A stretch of 64,000 nucleotides of DNA, from assembly GCA_902761905.1 (NCBI GenBank), contig CACWMK010000017.1, positions 18,688 through 82,687 of the forward strand, written 5' to 3'. The DNA is from an uncultured Prevotellaceae bacterium. GTDB lineage: Bacteria > Bacteroidota > Bacteroidia > Bacteroidales > Bacteroidaceae. Under the pieces are notes generated by a model. That model was not told where the DNA came from and ran no database searches. It saw nothing but the letters and a program-made list of their open reading frames with translations. Position numbers and translations under genes: made by a program. This document shows positions 26,988 through 35,621 of the stretch, piece after piece. Positions within the stretch are counted from its first letter, which is position 1. Each line of letters opens with the position of its first letter.

Positions 26988-27019
26988 TTTGGATAAGTCA
27001 CAAAATAGTTGTATCTTTG
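26988..27019 (+). promoter_or_regulatory. Promoter of the RNA upstream of ribE
   Basis: TTTG at 26988-26991 and TATCTTTG at 27012-27019, 20 bp apart; the closing stem of the RNA begins 13 nt after the -7 box. Confidence 0.7.
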
Positions 27020-27024
27020 CACCA

Positions 27025-27220
27025 GAAACAGTGGGTCGTGCCTGATAGATCGGGATACTCTACATTAACAAAACAAGTCGGGATCGTTTCCCTTGCCAAT
27101 GGCGGGCCACTATTATCCTCCACGAGGAGAGCAGCAATGCCGGTGGATTACAACAGCAGGGAGCCCCCACATCGTGTGAAACAGGAGTTTTCACCAAATC
27201 ATCGGCACGTACCCTTTTTT
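27025..27220 (+). ncRNA. Structured RNA of about 195 nt, 6S-like candidate
   Basis: The stretch after the promoter is GC-richer than nearby intergenic DNA and folds into a rod. The ends pair: GGGT+CGTGCC+GAT (27033-27046) with ATC+GGCACG+ACCC (27201-27214), with single-base bulges. Inside, GGATACTC (27053-27060) pairs with GAGTTTTC (27185-27192), and there is an apical hairpin TCCTC-CAC-GAGGA (27116-27128) enclosed by CCAC/GTGG. Six T follow the closing stem, as in a terminator. A promoter, rod shape, central unpaired region and length near 190 nt suggest 6S RNA. A cis-acting ribE leader is the alternative. It does not match the FMN riboswitch consensus. Confidence 0.55.
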
Positions 27221-27317
27221 ACATTAAACATTCTTGGCAAGCCAAGCGGCCGCTCGATCTCTGATCGCTTGCTACCGCAGGGACGCAAGAAAGCCGAGCG
27301 AAAAATTAAACATTATA
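27221..27317. repeat. Small interspersed repeat element in ribE leader
   Basis: An element with a GC-rich core (27233-27300) flanked by ACATTAAACATT and AAAAATTAAACATTA. The core has hairpins CTTGG-CAAG-CCAAG and CGATC-TCT-GATCG. Its two ends, read on the minus strand (CGCTCGGCTTT and GCCGCTTGGCT..CCAAG), match the element inside gmd at 38308-38370, which lacks the middle part. No protein is encoded. Confidence 0.7.
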
Positions 27318-27325
27318 TTTTAGGT

Positions 27326-27925
27326 ATGTTTTCTGGAATCATCGAAGAATTTGCTACCGTTACAGCTATCCGCAAGGATCGCGAAAATATCGATTTCACA
27401 TTGAAGTGTTCATTTGTCGACGAATTGAAGATCGACCAGAGTGTCGCTCACAACGGTGTGTGCCTAACTGTCGTTTCTATCGAGAATGGCGAGTATACAG
27501 TTACCGCAATGAAGGAGACTCTCGACCGCACCAATCTTGGACTTCTGAAGGTTGGTGATAAGGTAAACGTAGAACGCTCGATGCTGATGAACGGCAGACT
27601 TGATGGTCATATTGTCCAGGGCCATGTCGACGAGACTGCCCGCTGTATTGCATTAGAAGATGCCAACGGTTCCACTTATTTCACCTTCGAGTATCCCGAA
27701 AACAGAGAGATGGCACTGAAGGGTTACTTCACTGTCGACAAGGGCAGTGTAACTGTCAACGGAGTTAGCCTCACGGTTTGTAATCCCACAGCCAACACCT
27801 TCCAGGTTGCTATCATCCCCTACACCTTCGAGCACACCAACTTCTGCGACATCCGCATAGGTTCAGTTGTCAACATCGAATTCGACATCCTGGGCAAGTA
27901 CATCGCCCGTTTGCAGCAGATTTAA
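27326..27925 (+). CDS. ribE: Riboflavin synthase alpha chain
   Basis: Makes riboflavin from two molecules of dimethylribityllumazine. The 199 aa protein has the family's start MFSGIIEEFATVTAI and two similar lumazine-binding halves, each with a VxGVCLTV/VNGVSLTV-type motif (VAHNGVCLTVVS near 45 and VTVNGVSLTVCN near 145). The frame is open back to 27017, but that part lies in the promoter, RNA and repeat region; ATG 27326 gives the normal protein. It lies about 105 bp after the T-run ending the upstream RNA. Confidence 0.95.
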   Translation: MFSGIIEEFATVTAIRKDRENIDFTLKCSFVDELKIDQSVAHNGVCLTVVSIENGEYTVTAMKETLDRTNLGLLKVGDKVNVERSMLMNGRLDGHIVQGHVDETARCIALEDANGSTYFTFEYPENREMALKGYFTVDKGSVTVNGVSLTVCNPTANTFQVAIIPYTFEHTNFCDIRIGSVVNIEFDILGKYIARLQQI

Positions 27926-27935
27926 CACAACCACA

Positions 27936-28574
27936 TCACAATAGTTCTGATGGAGCGGAGATAAAAGTCTTCGCTCCATGTTGTATCAGGAAATCCCGAT
28001 CACGAAATCCCCACAACACTGATATACAAGGTAAACCAGAATTAGCAGCTGTCTGTATATCCACATCACTATCGCCCACATACACTGCATCATCTTTACT
28101 TACCCCTAGTTTTCTTAATGCAGCATACACCGTATCTGGTGCCGGCTTTTTGCAGATGCCTTCAGCCTCATTCTCACCAATAGCCACCTCGATGGTATCA
28201 GGGAAGAAATGCTTGCATAGTTCCACAGTAGCCGCCATCATCTTATTGCTTACTACAGCCAACCTGCACCCGCGGGCCTTCAATTCGGACAATGTTTCCA
28301 TAATCCCCGGATATGGTTTTGTGGTATCTAGCGAGTGATGCATATAGTGCTCACGAAATGTAGCGAATGTAGCCTTGAAATCAGGATTAGCTTCACCTTC
28401 AGGAATGGCACGTTCCATCAGTTTTCGTACGCCATTACCTACAAACCGTCGCACATCATCTATCGAATGTTCCGGCATCCCGTGAGTACGAAGTGCATAA
28501 TTGCACGATGCCGCCAAATCAGTAAGTGTATCTAGTAATGTTCCGTCAAGGTCAAATATATAAGTGTTATACAT
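27936..28574 (-). CDS. HAD-family phosphatase, phosphoglycolate phosphatase-like
   Basis: A 212 aa HAD subfamily IA hydrolase. Motif I is FDLDGTLLDTL (residues 8-18, nucleophile Asp), motif II VVSNK near 110, the Lys in KPAPDTVYAAL near 146 and motif III YVGDSDVDIQTAANSG near 165. The cap helix GVRKLMERAIP fits phosphoglycolate phosphatases, but the substrate is not proven. The start codon adjoins a 7-bp repeat tract that fills the gap to malQ upstream. Confidence 0.85.
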   Translation of the reverse strand: MYNTYIFDLDGTLLDTLTDLAASCNYALRTHGMPEHSIDDVRRFVGNGVRKLMERAIPEGEANPDFKATFATFREHYMHHSLDTTKPYPGIMETLSELKARGCRLAVVSNKMMAATVELCKHFFPDTIEVAIGENEAEGICKKPAPDTVYAALRKLGVSKDDAVYVGDSDVDIQTAANSGLPCISVLWGFRDRDFLIQHGAKTFISAPSELL

Positions 28575-28618
28575 TAAATATTAAACATTAAATATTAAAC
28601 ATTAAAAATTAAAAATTA
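28573..28618. repeat. 7-bp tandem repeat tract (ATTAAAN x6)
   Basis: Units ATTAAAT, ATTAAAC, ATTAAAT, ATTAAAC, ATTAAAA, ATTAAAA plus ATTA. It fills the gap exactly: its left end overlaps the phosphatase start codon and its right end supplies the malQ stop codon. Confidence 0.85.
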
Positions 28619-31225
28619 GCGTTTTGAACGCTGAATCATTGTTTTCACCTTATTATTATATTTATCAGCCTTCAACAAGTCCTCTATCGCGATATGCATA
28701 CGATATTTCCATCGGTTATATGGGTCGCTAGGCACATTTATTCGCTCTTCGCGAGCATTCTTACTTCTGAGTTCACCATCCATCGCCAACCAATCCTGTA
28801 TAGACAACATACATAGCATCGACGGACAATACAGATGGCGTGCAATAATCTCCTCTGCCAGATGTGCAGGCAAATGCTCAGGAGCCCTACCCTGTTTTTG
28901 CAGCATCGATACATAATAGCGCTGTGTACGCTCCGGACTCTCGTTCCACCACATACGCAAAGTCGGCATATCGTGAGTAGATATCGTAGCCACCGAACGA
29001 TAAGGATTACCTTCAAGATGAGCAAACTCAAAGCCGCTCTGCTTTGGCATCGACTGAATTTCGAGTGTGAGTATTCGCAGTTGGTCAAGCACATGAGCAA
29101 CGCAGTCAGGCAACATCCCAAGATCCTCTCCGCAGCACAGCATATTGGTCGCGCCAAACACATTGGTTAGTTTACGTATAGCCTCAGCCCCCCAGAAGAA
29201 GTTATGTCGCTGATAATAATAGTTGTTATATAACCGCATAAACGCATCCTTCTCCTCGGCAGTGAGCGCATCAAACACTGGTTCGCCAATCACTCCGATA
29301 CGTGGATGATACATATCTGGCTGATTAGGATCAGCCAGGAACAGCACACCACTTATCAGTCGATACAATCCATCGCGAATCCAGATACTATTCTCATCGT
29401 TACGTCCATCAAAGTATTTCTGAACCTTTCTCTGAGTATCGTATTCCGGCTTAATATCATACAGCCCGTAGCTACGATGAATCAGGAAGTTTTCACGCAC
29501 ATAAGGAGCATGCATACCGAATAGTTTATCTAGCACACGATCATTGACAAACGGACGAGTAAACAGTTCCTTTCTGAAAGGCAACCCGAAGTACTCTATC
29601 TCACCGATAGTCATTGGCAACGACGGAGAGAAATGTCCTAACAGTCCGAATACAGCATCGCTTGGAATCTCCCAAATACGGAAGAATCCCAATATATGAT
29701 CTATTCGGATTGCATCAAAATACTGCTCCATCCACTTCAGACGCTTATGGAACCAGTCCACCAGTCCATCTTCCCAATGGTACGTTGGAAATCCCCAGTT
29801 CTGTCCGTTCTGTGAGAATCCATCAGGCGGAGCACCTGTTTGTGCATCAAGATGGAAGAATCCCGGATGGGTAGCAGTTTCCACACTATTGCCATTCACG
29901 CCTATGGGCACATCTCCCTTGATAAACACGCCTTTTGAACGAGCGTAATCAGTAGCCGACTTCAACTGCAGATGAAGATTATACTGGATATAACCTATCA
30001 GATCTGCAGGAGCACCCAGCCATTTGGCATAGGGGTCCAACCATTCCTTATTATTATCATACCATTGCTTAAACTCCTTTGAATCCAGAGTTTGCCGTCC
30101 TCGTTCCGCAAATGCCTCATCGATATAGCCCCGTTTCACTCGGTCCACAGCCTCATAATCACTGTACCCTAGAGCATTCAGTTCCTGACGCTGACGATTA
30201 TATGCGGTCATCTTTGCCTTACTCTTCAGCGCGCCCAGAGCCTCCAGATCCATGTAATGCGGATGTAGGGCAAATGCAGACACTATATTATAAGGATACG
30301 AATCGCTCCAGTTACCGGTGCAAGTGGTATCATTCACGGGCAACAGTTGTATAGCCTTCATTCCCGTTGCCACACACCAGTCTACCAGTCTACGCAAATC
30401 ACCAAAGTCACCCACCCCATAAGAGTGTTGACTTCTCAGTGAGAACACAGGGACCACCACACCAGCAGCCCGCCATGTCTGCTCTTTAACCCTCAGACTC
30501 TCACCGTATGCCACAAGTACCGTTCCATCCGGAACCATCGACACATCGGCTGGCAGCAGTCCTTCTGTAGTACGATTATCCCCCTCTTCCCAGGTCACTA
30601 GAGCATGGGTATCATCGTCAACTATCACATATTTATATTCTAAGGGCAGTAACACCGATTCCACATTCACCGAGAGCAGCCATTCAAAGCGTCCGATATT
30701 CTCCATCAGCAGATAGCGTGCCGTGTTCCAACTGCCCAAAGCTGGGTGCGAACCAATGATTGCTACCGACTGTCCCTTCCTCAACTGGGGGGCCGACACA
30801 CGAAACAACACCGTCTTTCGATACAATGGTACACGCAGAGGCAACACCTCCGCCGACTCAGCAAATCCCATTGTTGTAAGATAAGCCTTGCTATATAGAT
30901 GATATTGCAACGGCACATCGCGCCACTGGTCAGCCATCACATAGTTCTTCGACGAGTCGAAATAATACGTACGCGGAATAGCATCCCACTCCTTTCTCAG
31001 CACATTTCCGTCAGCATCCTCCACCTGATAATAGTACGAAAAAGATGATATAGGGTGTTTTCGTGATTCAAGCACGGTTGTCTCCAATTGCCACTCCATT
31101 CCATCGGTAGTCACCATCAGCATCCTTTCAGACTTTACCGTCCCGTCATTGCTGCGATAAATGATCACCACATAGAGGTTTTGCCCCCATTGAGTGCCAT
31201 ATTGTATAGTAAACTTGAGTTTCAT
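28616..31225 (-). CDS. malQ: 4-alpha-glucanotransferase with two CBM20 domains
   Basis: GH77 amylomaltase that transfers glucan chains between malto-oligosaccharides in the cytoplasm. The 869 aa protein starts with two starch-binding CBM20 modules (about residues 1-110 and 125-230; the second has VAIIGSHPALGSWN), followed by the catalytic domain with PVFSLRSQHSYGVGDFGDL, the nucleophile region DAIRIDHILGFFRIWEIP, GEDLGMLP and STHDMPTLRMWW. This layout resembles plant DPE2 and other Bacteroidetes MalQ. Its stop codon comes from the adjoining repeat tract. Confidence 0.95.
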   Translation of the reverse strand: MKLKFTIQYGTQWGQNLYVVIIYRSNDGTVKSERMLMVTTDGMEWQLETTVLESRKHPISSFSYYYQVEDADGNVLRKEWDAIPRTYYFDSSKNYVMADQWRDVPLQYHLYSKAYLTTMGFAESAEVLPLRVPLYRKTVLFRVSAPQLRKGQSVAIIGSHPALGSWNTARYLLMENIGRFEWLLSVNVESVLLPLEYKYVIVDDDTHALVTWEEGDNRTTEGLLPADVSMVPDGTVLVAYGESLRVKEQTWRAAGVVVPVFSLRSQHSYGVGDFGDLRRLVDWCVATGMKAIQLLPVNDTTCTGNWSDSYPYNIVSAFALHPHYMDLEALGALKSKAKMTAYNRQRQELNALGYSDYEAVDRVKRGYIDEAFAERGRQTLDSKEFKQWYDNNKEWLDPYAKWLGAPADLIGYIQYNLHLQLKSATDYARSKGVFIKGDVPIGVNGNSVETATHPGFFHLDAQTGAPPDGFSQNGQNWGFPTYHWEDGLVDWFHKRLKWMEQYFDAIRIDHILGFFRIWEIPSDAVFGLLGHFSPSLPMTIGEIEYFGLPFRKELFTRPFVNDRVLDKLFGMHAPYVRENFLIHRSYGLYDIKPEYDTQRKVQKYFDGRNDENSIWIRDGLYRLISGVLFLADPNQPDMYHPRIGVIGEPVFDALTAEEKDAFMRLYNNYYYQRHNFFWGAEAIRKLTNVFGATNMLCCGEDLGMLPDCVAHVLDQLRILTLEIQSMPKQSGFEFAHLEGNPYRSVATISTHDMPTLRMWWNESPERTQRYYVSMLQKQGRAPEHLPAHLAEEIIARHLYCPSMLCMLSIQDWLAMDGELRSKNAREERINVPSDPYNRWKYRMHIAIEDLLKADKYNNKVKTMIQRSKR

Positions 31226-31241
31226 AAGCTATATTTTAGGG

Positions 31242-31249
31242 CAAAGATA
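31242..31249 (-). promoter_or_regulatory. -7 box for malQ
   Basis: Minus strand TATCTTTG, 16 nt before ATG 31225. Confidence 0.65.
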
Positions 31250-31291
31250 CAAAAAAATGATAAATTAGCGATAAGAGTGAAGAGATTTTTG

Positions 31292-31299
31292 TAACTTTG
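31292..31299 (+). promoter_or_regulatory. -7 box for mltG unit
   Basis: TAACTTTG, 18 nt before ATG 31318; divergent from malQ. Confidence 0.65.
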
Positions 31300-31317
31300 C
31301 AGCGTTTTTTTAAGATT

Positions 31318-32349
31318 ATGAAGATGAATTGGATTAAAAAGTGGCGCTATCTGGTTCCCATTATCGTCTGTGTTCTGGGAATCATGGCCATCGGATATTA
31401 CTATTTTGTGGGGTGCTTCTCAAAGCTCGACACCACCGGATACGTGTATATCGACGACAACGACAATCTCGATTCTGTGTTTGTTAAGTTAGAGCCGATA
31501 GCATCAGACCATGGCCTTATGGCATTCAAGATGATGTCGCGCCATGGAGGATATTGCGACAACATCCGCACCGGACGCTATGCCATATCTCCCGACCAGA
31601 GCACTATCCGTGTGTTCCGCAATCTCAAGAATGGTCATCAGGATCCCGTACGCCTCACCATTCCCGAGTGTCGCACCATGGATCGTCTTGCAGGCTTCCT
31701 GTCTAAGAAGCTTATGATGGATAGCGTAGCAGTTTCCATTCTGTTCAGCGATTCTTCATTCTGCGCTCAGCAGGGTTACGACACAGCCACCATCGCCTGT
31801 CTGTTCATTCCCAACACCTACGAGGTATATTGGAACATCTCGATAGAGAATCTGATGAAGCGCATGAAGAAGGAGAACGAAAACTTCTGGAATACCCAGC
31901 GCAACATCAAGGCCGAGTCACTTGGTCTTACCAAGGAACAAGTTTGCACGATAGCAAGCATCATCGACGAGGAGACGGCAAACAATGCAGAGAAGCCAAT
32001 GATTGCAGGCATGTACATCAACCGCCTCAACGCTGGCATGCCACTTCAGGCCGATCCAACCATCAAATTCGCCCTGAAGGATTTTGCGCTCAAGCGCATC
32101 TATCATAACATGCTGCAGTTCAACAGTCCCTATAATACCTATAAGAATATAGGATTACCCCCGGGACCAATTAAGATTGCATCAGTAGCAGGTATCGACG
32201 CCGTGCTCAACCGCACAGCCCACGATTATCTGTATATGTGTGCCAAGGAGGATTTCTCAGGCACCCACAACTTTGCCAAGACCTATCAGGAGCACCTGAA
32301 GAACGCGGCAAAATATTCAAAAGCATTAAACGAAAGAGGAATAAAATAA
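31318..32349 (+). CDS. mltG: Endolytic murein transglycosylase MltG
   Basis: Inner-membrane enzyme that cuts nascent peptidoglycan strands. The 343 aa protein has one N-terminal membrane segment (about residues 12-32) and a YceG-type catalytic domain with FIPNTYEVYWN, the catalytic Glu in ASIIDEETAN, QADPTIKFAL, NTYKNIGLPPGPI and a late GTHNFAKTYQEH. A longer frame starts inside the promoter, so ATG 31318 is used. glnS follows 8 bp after the stop. Confidence 0.93.
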   Translation: MKMNWIKKWRYLVPIIVCVLGIMAIGYYYFVGCFSKLDTTGYVYIDDNDNLDSVFVKLEPIASDHGLMAFKMMSRHGGYCDNIRTGRYAISPDQSTIRVFRNLKNGHQDPVRLTIPECRTMDRLAGFLSKKLMMDSVAVSILFSDSSFCAQQGYDTATIACLFIPNTYEVYWNISIENLMKRMKKENENFWNTQRNIKAESLGLTKEQVCTIASIIDEETANNAEKPMIAGMYINRLNAGMPLQADPTIKFALKDFALKRIYHNMLQFNSPYNTYKNIGLPPGPIKIASVAGIDAVLNRTAHDYLYMCAKEDFSGTHNFAKTYQEHLKNAAKYSKALNERGIK

Positions 32350-32357
32350 CACAAGAT

Positions 32358-34187
32358 ATGGAAGAGATTATTAAGAACGAGACAGAAGAGAACAAGGCTG
32401 CGAGTAAGCGAGAGCAGCGTCAAACTTGTTTGAATGATGCCGAGCGTGAGCAGGCTCGACCAGAGGTCAAGTCTGTTAGCTTCATTGAGCAGAAGGTAAT
32501 CAATGATCTGGCCGAAGGTAAGAACGGTGGCAGAATGCAGACCCGTTTTCCACCAGAGCCTAATGGCTACCTGCACATCGGACACGCCAAGGCTATTGCC
32601 ATCGATTTCGGACTGGCAAAGAAGTATGGCGGTCAGTGCAACCTGCGTTTCGACGATACAAACCCCATCAAGGAGGATACAGAATACATCGAGAGCATCG
32701 AGAACGACATCAAGTGGTTGGGCTTTAAGTGGGCCAACGTCTACTATGCCAGTGACTATTTCCAGGAGCTCTGGGACTTTGCCGTATGGCTCATCAAGCA
32801 GGGACGCGCTTATGTCGACGAACAGAGCGCCGAGGTTATTGCCCAGCAGAAGGGTACCACCACTAGCCCTGGCACCAACAGTCCATACCGCGATCGTCCT
32901 GTTGAGGAAAACCTCAAACTGTTCGAATTCATGAATAGCGGTAAGTGCGAACCAGGCACACTCGTATTGCGTGCCAAGATCGACATGGCTCACCCCAACA
33001 TGCTGTTCCGCGATCCCCTCATCTATCGTGTACTCAACATCCCCCACATCCGCACTGGCAACAAGTGGAATGCCTACCCCATGTACGACTTCACCCATGG
33101 TCAGAGCGACTATCTTGAGGGCGTAACCCACTCATGGTGTACACTCGAGTTTGTTGAGCACCGCCCCCTCTACGATCTGTTCGTAACATGGATAAAGGAA
33201 TGGAAGGGTGAAACCGACAACATCGAGGACAACCGTCCACGTCAGACCGAGTTCAATAAACTGAACCTCAACTACACCCTGATGTCAAAGCGTAACCTGC
33301 TGGCATTGGTACAGAATGGTATGGTAAGCGGTTGGGACGACCCACGCATGCCGACTATCTGCGGATTCCGTCGTCGCGGTTACAGCCCTGAAAGTATCAT
33401 CAAGTTCATCGATAAGATCGGCTACACCAAGATCGATGCCCTCAACGATATGGCCCTGCTCGAGAGTGCCGTTCGCGACGACCTGAATGCACGTGCCATC
33501 CGTGTCAGTGCAGTTCTCGATCCTGTTAAGGTTGTTATCACCAACTACCCTGATGATCAGGTTGAACAGCTCACCGCCATCAACAACCCAGAGAACGAGG
33601 CCGACGGCACACATACCGTTGAGTTCACCCGCGAACTCTGGATTGAGCGCGACGACTTTATGAAGGAAGCCGAGAAGAAGTTCATGCGTCTGGCTCCAGG
33701 CAAAGAGGTTCGCCTTAAGAACGCGTACATTATTAAATGTAACGAAGACCATCCCTGCGACGAGGACGAGAACGGCAACGTAACCACCATCTACTGTACC
33801 TACGATCCCGAATCACGCAGCGGTCTGCCCGGTTCTAACCGCAAGATTAAGGGTAAGACTCTCCACTGGGTAAGTTGCAAGCACGCAGTCGAGGCCGAGG
33901 TTCGTCTCTACGATCGTCTTTGGAAGGTCGAGAACCCACGCGACGATATGGCAGCCATCCGTGAGGAGAAGAACTGCGATGCCGTTACAGCTATGAAGGA
34001 GATTATCAATCCCGATTCACTGCATATCATTAAGAAGTGCTACATCGAGCCATACGCTGCCGATATGAAACCACTTACTTATCTTCAGTTCCAGCGTATC
34101 GGATACTTCACTCCTGATACCGATTCTACCGCCGAGAAGCCAATATTCAATAAGACTGTTGGTCTGAAGGACACTTGGAAAAAGTAA
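32358..34187 (+). CDS. glnS: Glutaminyl-tRNA synthetase
   Basis: Charges tRNA-Gln with glutamine. The 609 aa class I synthetase has the HIGH motif in PPEPNGYLHIGHAKAI, the GlnS-specific LRFDDTNPIKED, and the KMSKS counterpart LMSKRNLL near residue 310; the C-terminal beta-barrel anticodon domains are complete. Compared with E. coli GlnS it has about 40 extra charged residues before the conserved start. ATG 32358 is chosen since the longer frame runs inside mltG. Its end overlaps the TPR gene. Confidence 0.97.
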   Translation: MEEIIKNETEENKAASKREQRQTCLNDAEREQARPEVKSVSFIEQKVINDLAEGKNGGRMQTRFPPEPNGYLHIGHAKAIAIDFGLAKKYGGQCNLRFDDTNPIKEDTEYIESIENDIKWLGFKWANVYYASDYFQELWDFAVWLIKQGRAYVDEQSAEVIAQQKGTTTSPGTNSPYRDRPVEENLKLFEFMNSGKCEPGTLVLRAKIDMAHPNMLFRDPLIYRVLNIPHIRTGNKWNAYPMYDFTHGQSDYLEGVTHSWCTLEFVEHRPLYDLFVTWIKEWKGETDNIEDNRPRQTEFNKLNLNYTLMSKRNLLALVQNGMVSGWDDPRMPTICGFRRRGYSPESIIKFIDKIGYTKIDALNDMALLESAVRDDLNARAIRVSAVLDPVKVVITNYPDDQVEQLTAINNPENEADGTHTVEFTRELWIERDDFMKEAEKKFMRLAPGKEVRLKNAYIIKCNEDHPCDEDENGNVTTIYCTYDPESRSGLPGSNRKIKGKTLHWVSCKHAVEAEVRLYDRLWKVENPRDDMAAIREEKNCDAVTAMKEIINPDSLHIIKKCYIEPYAADMKPLTYLQFQRIGYFTPDTDSTAEKPIFNKTVGLKDTWKK

Positions 34188-35617
34188 ACAAGCAAGAAGT
34201 GAACGAACAAAACGAGTATTTTGACAGCGAGGGTTTTAAGGAAATCCTACGACAATACGAAGAGTCAGTCAAGTCGGGCGAGCGCATCTATATGGACGCC
34301 GACGACTTGGCTGACATCGCCGATTATTACCATCTCAACAATCGCATGGACGAAGCCAATGCCGCCATCTCTTTGGCGATGGAATACAACTCCGAGGCTG
34401 TCGGTCCGATGCTATACAAGGCCCGCGAGGCAATAGAGGCGAAGGACTACGACACCGCCGAGAAATACGCTCAGAAAGTCGAGCCTTTAGATTCTCTCGA
34501 AGCAGTTTACCTGCGAGCAGAACTATTGGTAATAAAAGAAGACATCGACAGTGCTGACAAATTACTATTAGACTATTCAAAAGACGTCCCCACCGACGAG
34601 TATAAAGACTTCGTCAAGGGGGTGGTTCAGCTATATCTTGATTACACCCAGTTCATCAAGGCCTTCGAGTGGATTGCTCGTACTGATGGAGGCAACACCA
34701 ATGGTTTCAAGGAGCTGATGGCCCAGACTCTGTTTGGCTTAGGCAAGTTTAAGGATAGCGAAAAGCTGTTCAACGAACTGCTCGACAAGAACCCCTACTC
34801 TTCCCAGTATTGGAATGCATTGGCTGGTGTGCAATATATGAATGAAGACTACAGCTCCGCACTCACCAGCAGCGAATATGCCCTCGCCATCAATCCTGAC
34901 GACGCCAATAGTTTGGTATCAAAGGCTAACACTCTCTATACAATGGAGAATTACGACGATGCCCTCGTATATTTCCAGAAATACTCAGAGAAGATGCCCG
35001 ACGACGAATTCGGATTCTATCACCAAGGACTATGTCTAATAAACAAAGGCAAGTACGAAGAAAGTTTAGAGTTGTTTAAGAAAGCCATCAGCATAGCTCA
35101 TATTGACTCTGTCTATCTGCCAGATATATATTGCGAGACAGCCTTTGCCTACAGCAAGATTGACAACTTAGACCAAGCGCTATGGTGCCTTAGTATGACA
35201 GAACAGCTGGACTGCGACCATGCCAACATACAAGTAATGAAGGGCCATCTCCTTTTGACATTCAAGATGGACAAGGAAGCAAGCGATGAATTCAGAAAAG
35301 CGCTCGAGATGTCAGACAACAACCAAAAGATTCAGCTGCAGATCATCGTCTCATACCAAGACAATATGCATCTGAATTTTGCGTACAAGTTGTACACTGA
35401 GTTCTTCAAACATGTTGACGAGAAGTGGGTAGATGGCTACTCATATATGGCACTATGCTGCAATGACCTCAATAAGGACGACGAATTTCTGCAGTATCTC
35501 CAAAAGGCGTGCGAATGCAATCCTAAAGAAGCAAAAATAGTATTAAACGTACTATTCCCTCAAGATATGGATCCCAAAGATTATTATGATTACGCATTAA
35601 AACATTTGAACGATTAA
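34175..35617 (+). CDS. Tetratricopeptide-repeat protein
   Basis: A 480 aa protein with no signal peptide, made almost wholly of helical TPR-like repeats, for example YWNALAGVQYMNEDYSSALT, YTMENYDDALVYFQKYSEKM and YHQGLCLINKGKYEESLELF. It probably acts as a protein-binding scaffold; partner unknown. There is no ATG near the start: the options are TTG 34175 (13 bp overlap with glnS) or GTG 34199 (just after the glnS stop). Either implies coupling to glnS. Confidence 0.8.
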   Translation: MEKVNKQEVNEQNEYFDSEGFKEILRQYEESVKSGERIYMDADDLADIADYYHLNNRMDEANAAISLAMEYNSEAVGPMLYKAREAIEAKDYDTAEKYAQKVEPLDSLEAVYLRAELLVIKEDIDSADKLLLDYSKDVPTDEYKDFVKGVVQLYLDYTQFIKAFEWIARTDGGNTNGFKELMAQTLFGLGKFKDSEKLFNELLDKNPYSSQYWNALAGVQYMNEDYSSALTSSEYALAINPDDANSLVSKANTLYTMENYDDALVYFQKYSEKMPDDEFGFYHQGLCLINKGKYEESLELFKKAISIAHIDSVYLPDIYCETAFAYSKIDNLDQALWCLSMTEQLDCDHANIQVMKGHLLLTFKMDKEASDEFRKALEMSDNNQKIQLQIIVSYQDNMHLNFAYKLYTEFFKHVDEKWVDGYSYMALCCNDLNKDDEFLQYLQKACECNPKEAKIVLNVLFPQDMDPKDYYDYALKHLND

Positions 35618-35621
35618 AGAT

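Noticed and set aside
27025-27220. FMN riboswitch upstream of ribE
   Set aside because: The conserved core of the FMN element cannot be found on either strand, although the location would suit it.
27017-27325. N-terminal extension of riboflavin synthase by about 100 residues
   Set aside because: The extension begins inside the -7 box and runs through the structured RNA and the repeat; the composition is unlike protein and the family starts at MFSGIIEE.
27950-27979. Terminator between ribE and the phosphatase gene
   Set aside because: ATGGAGCG/CGCTCCAT forms a good hairpin, but there is no T-run on either strand and it lies within the coding end of the phosphatase.
28573-28618. CRISPR-like array
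   Set aside because: The units are 7 bp and directly adjacent, with no spacers; no cas gene is present.
32286-33131. Minus-strand frame of 281 codons
   Set aside because: Antisense to glnS, with no domain and no promoter.
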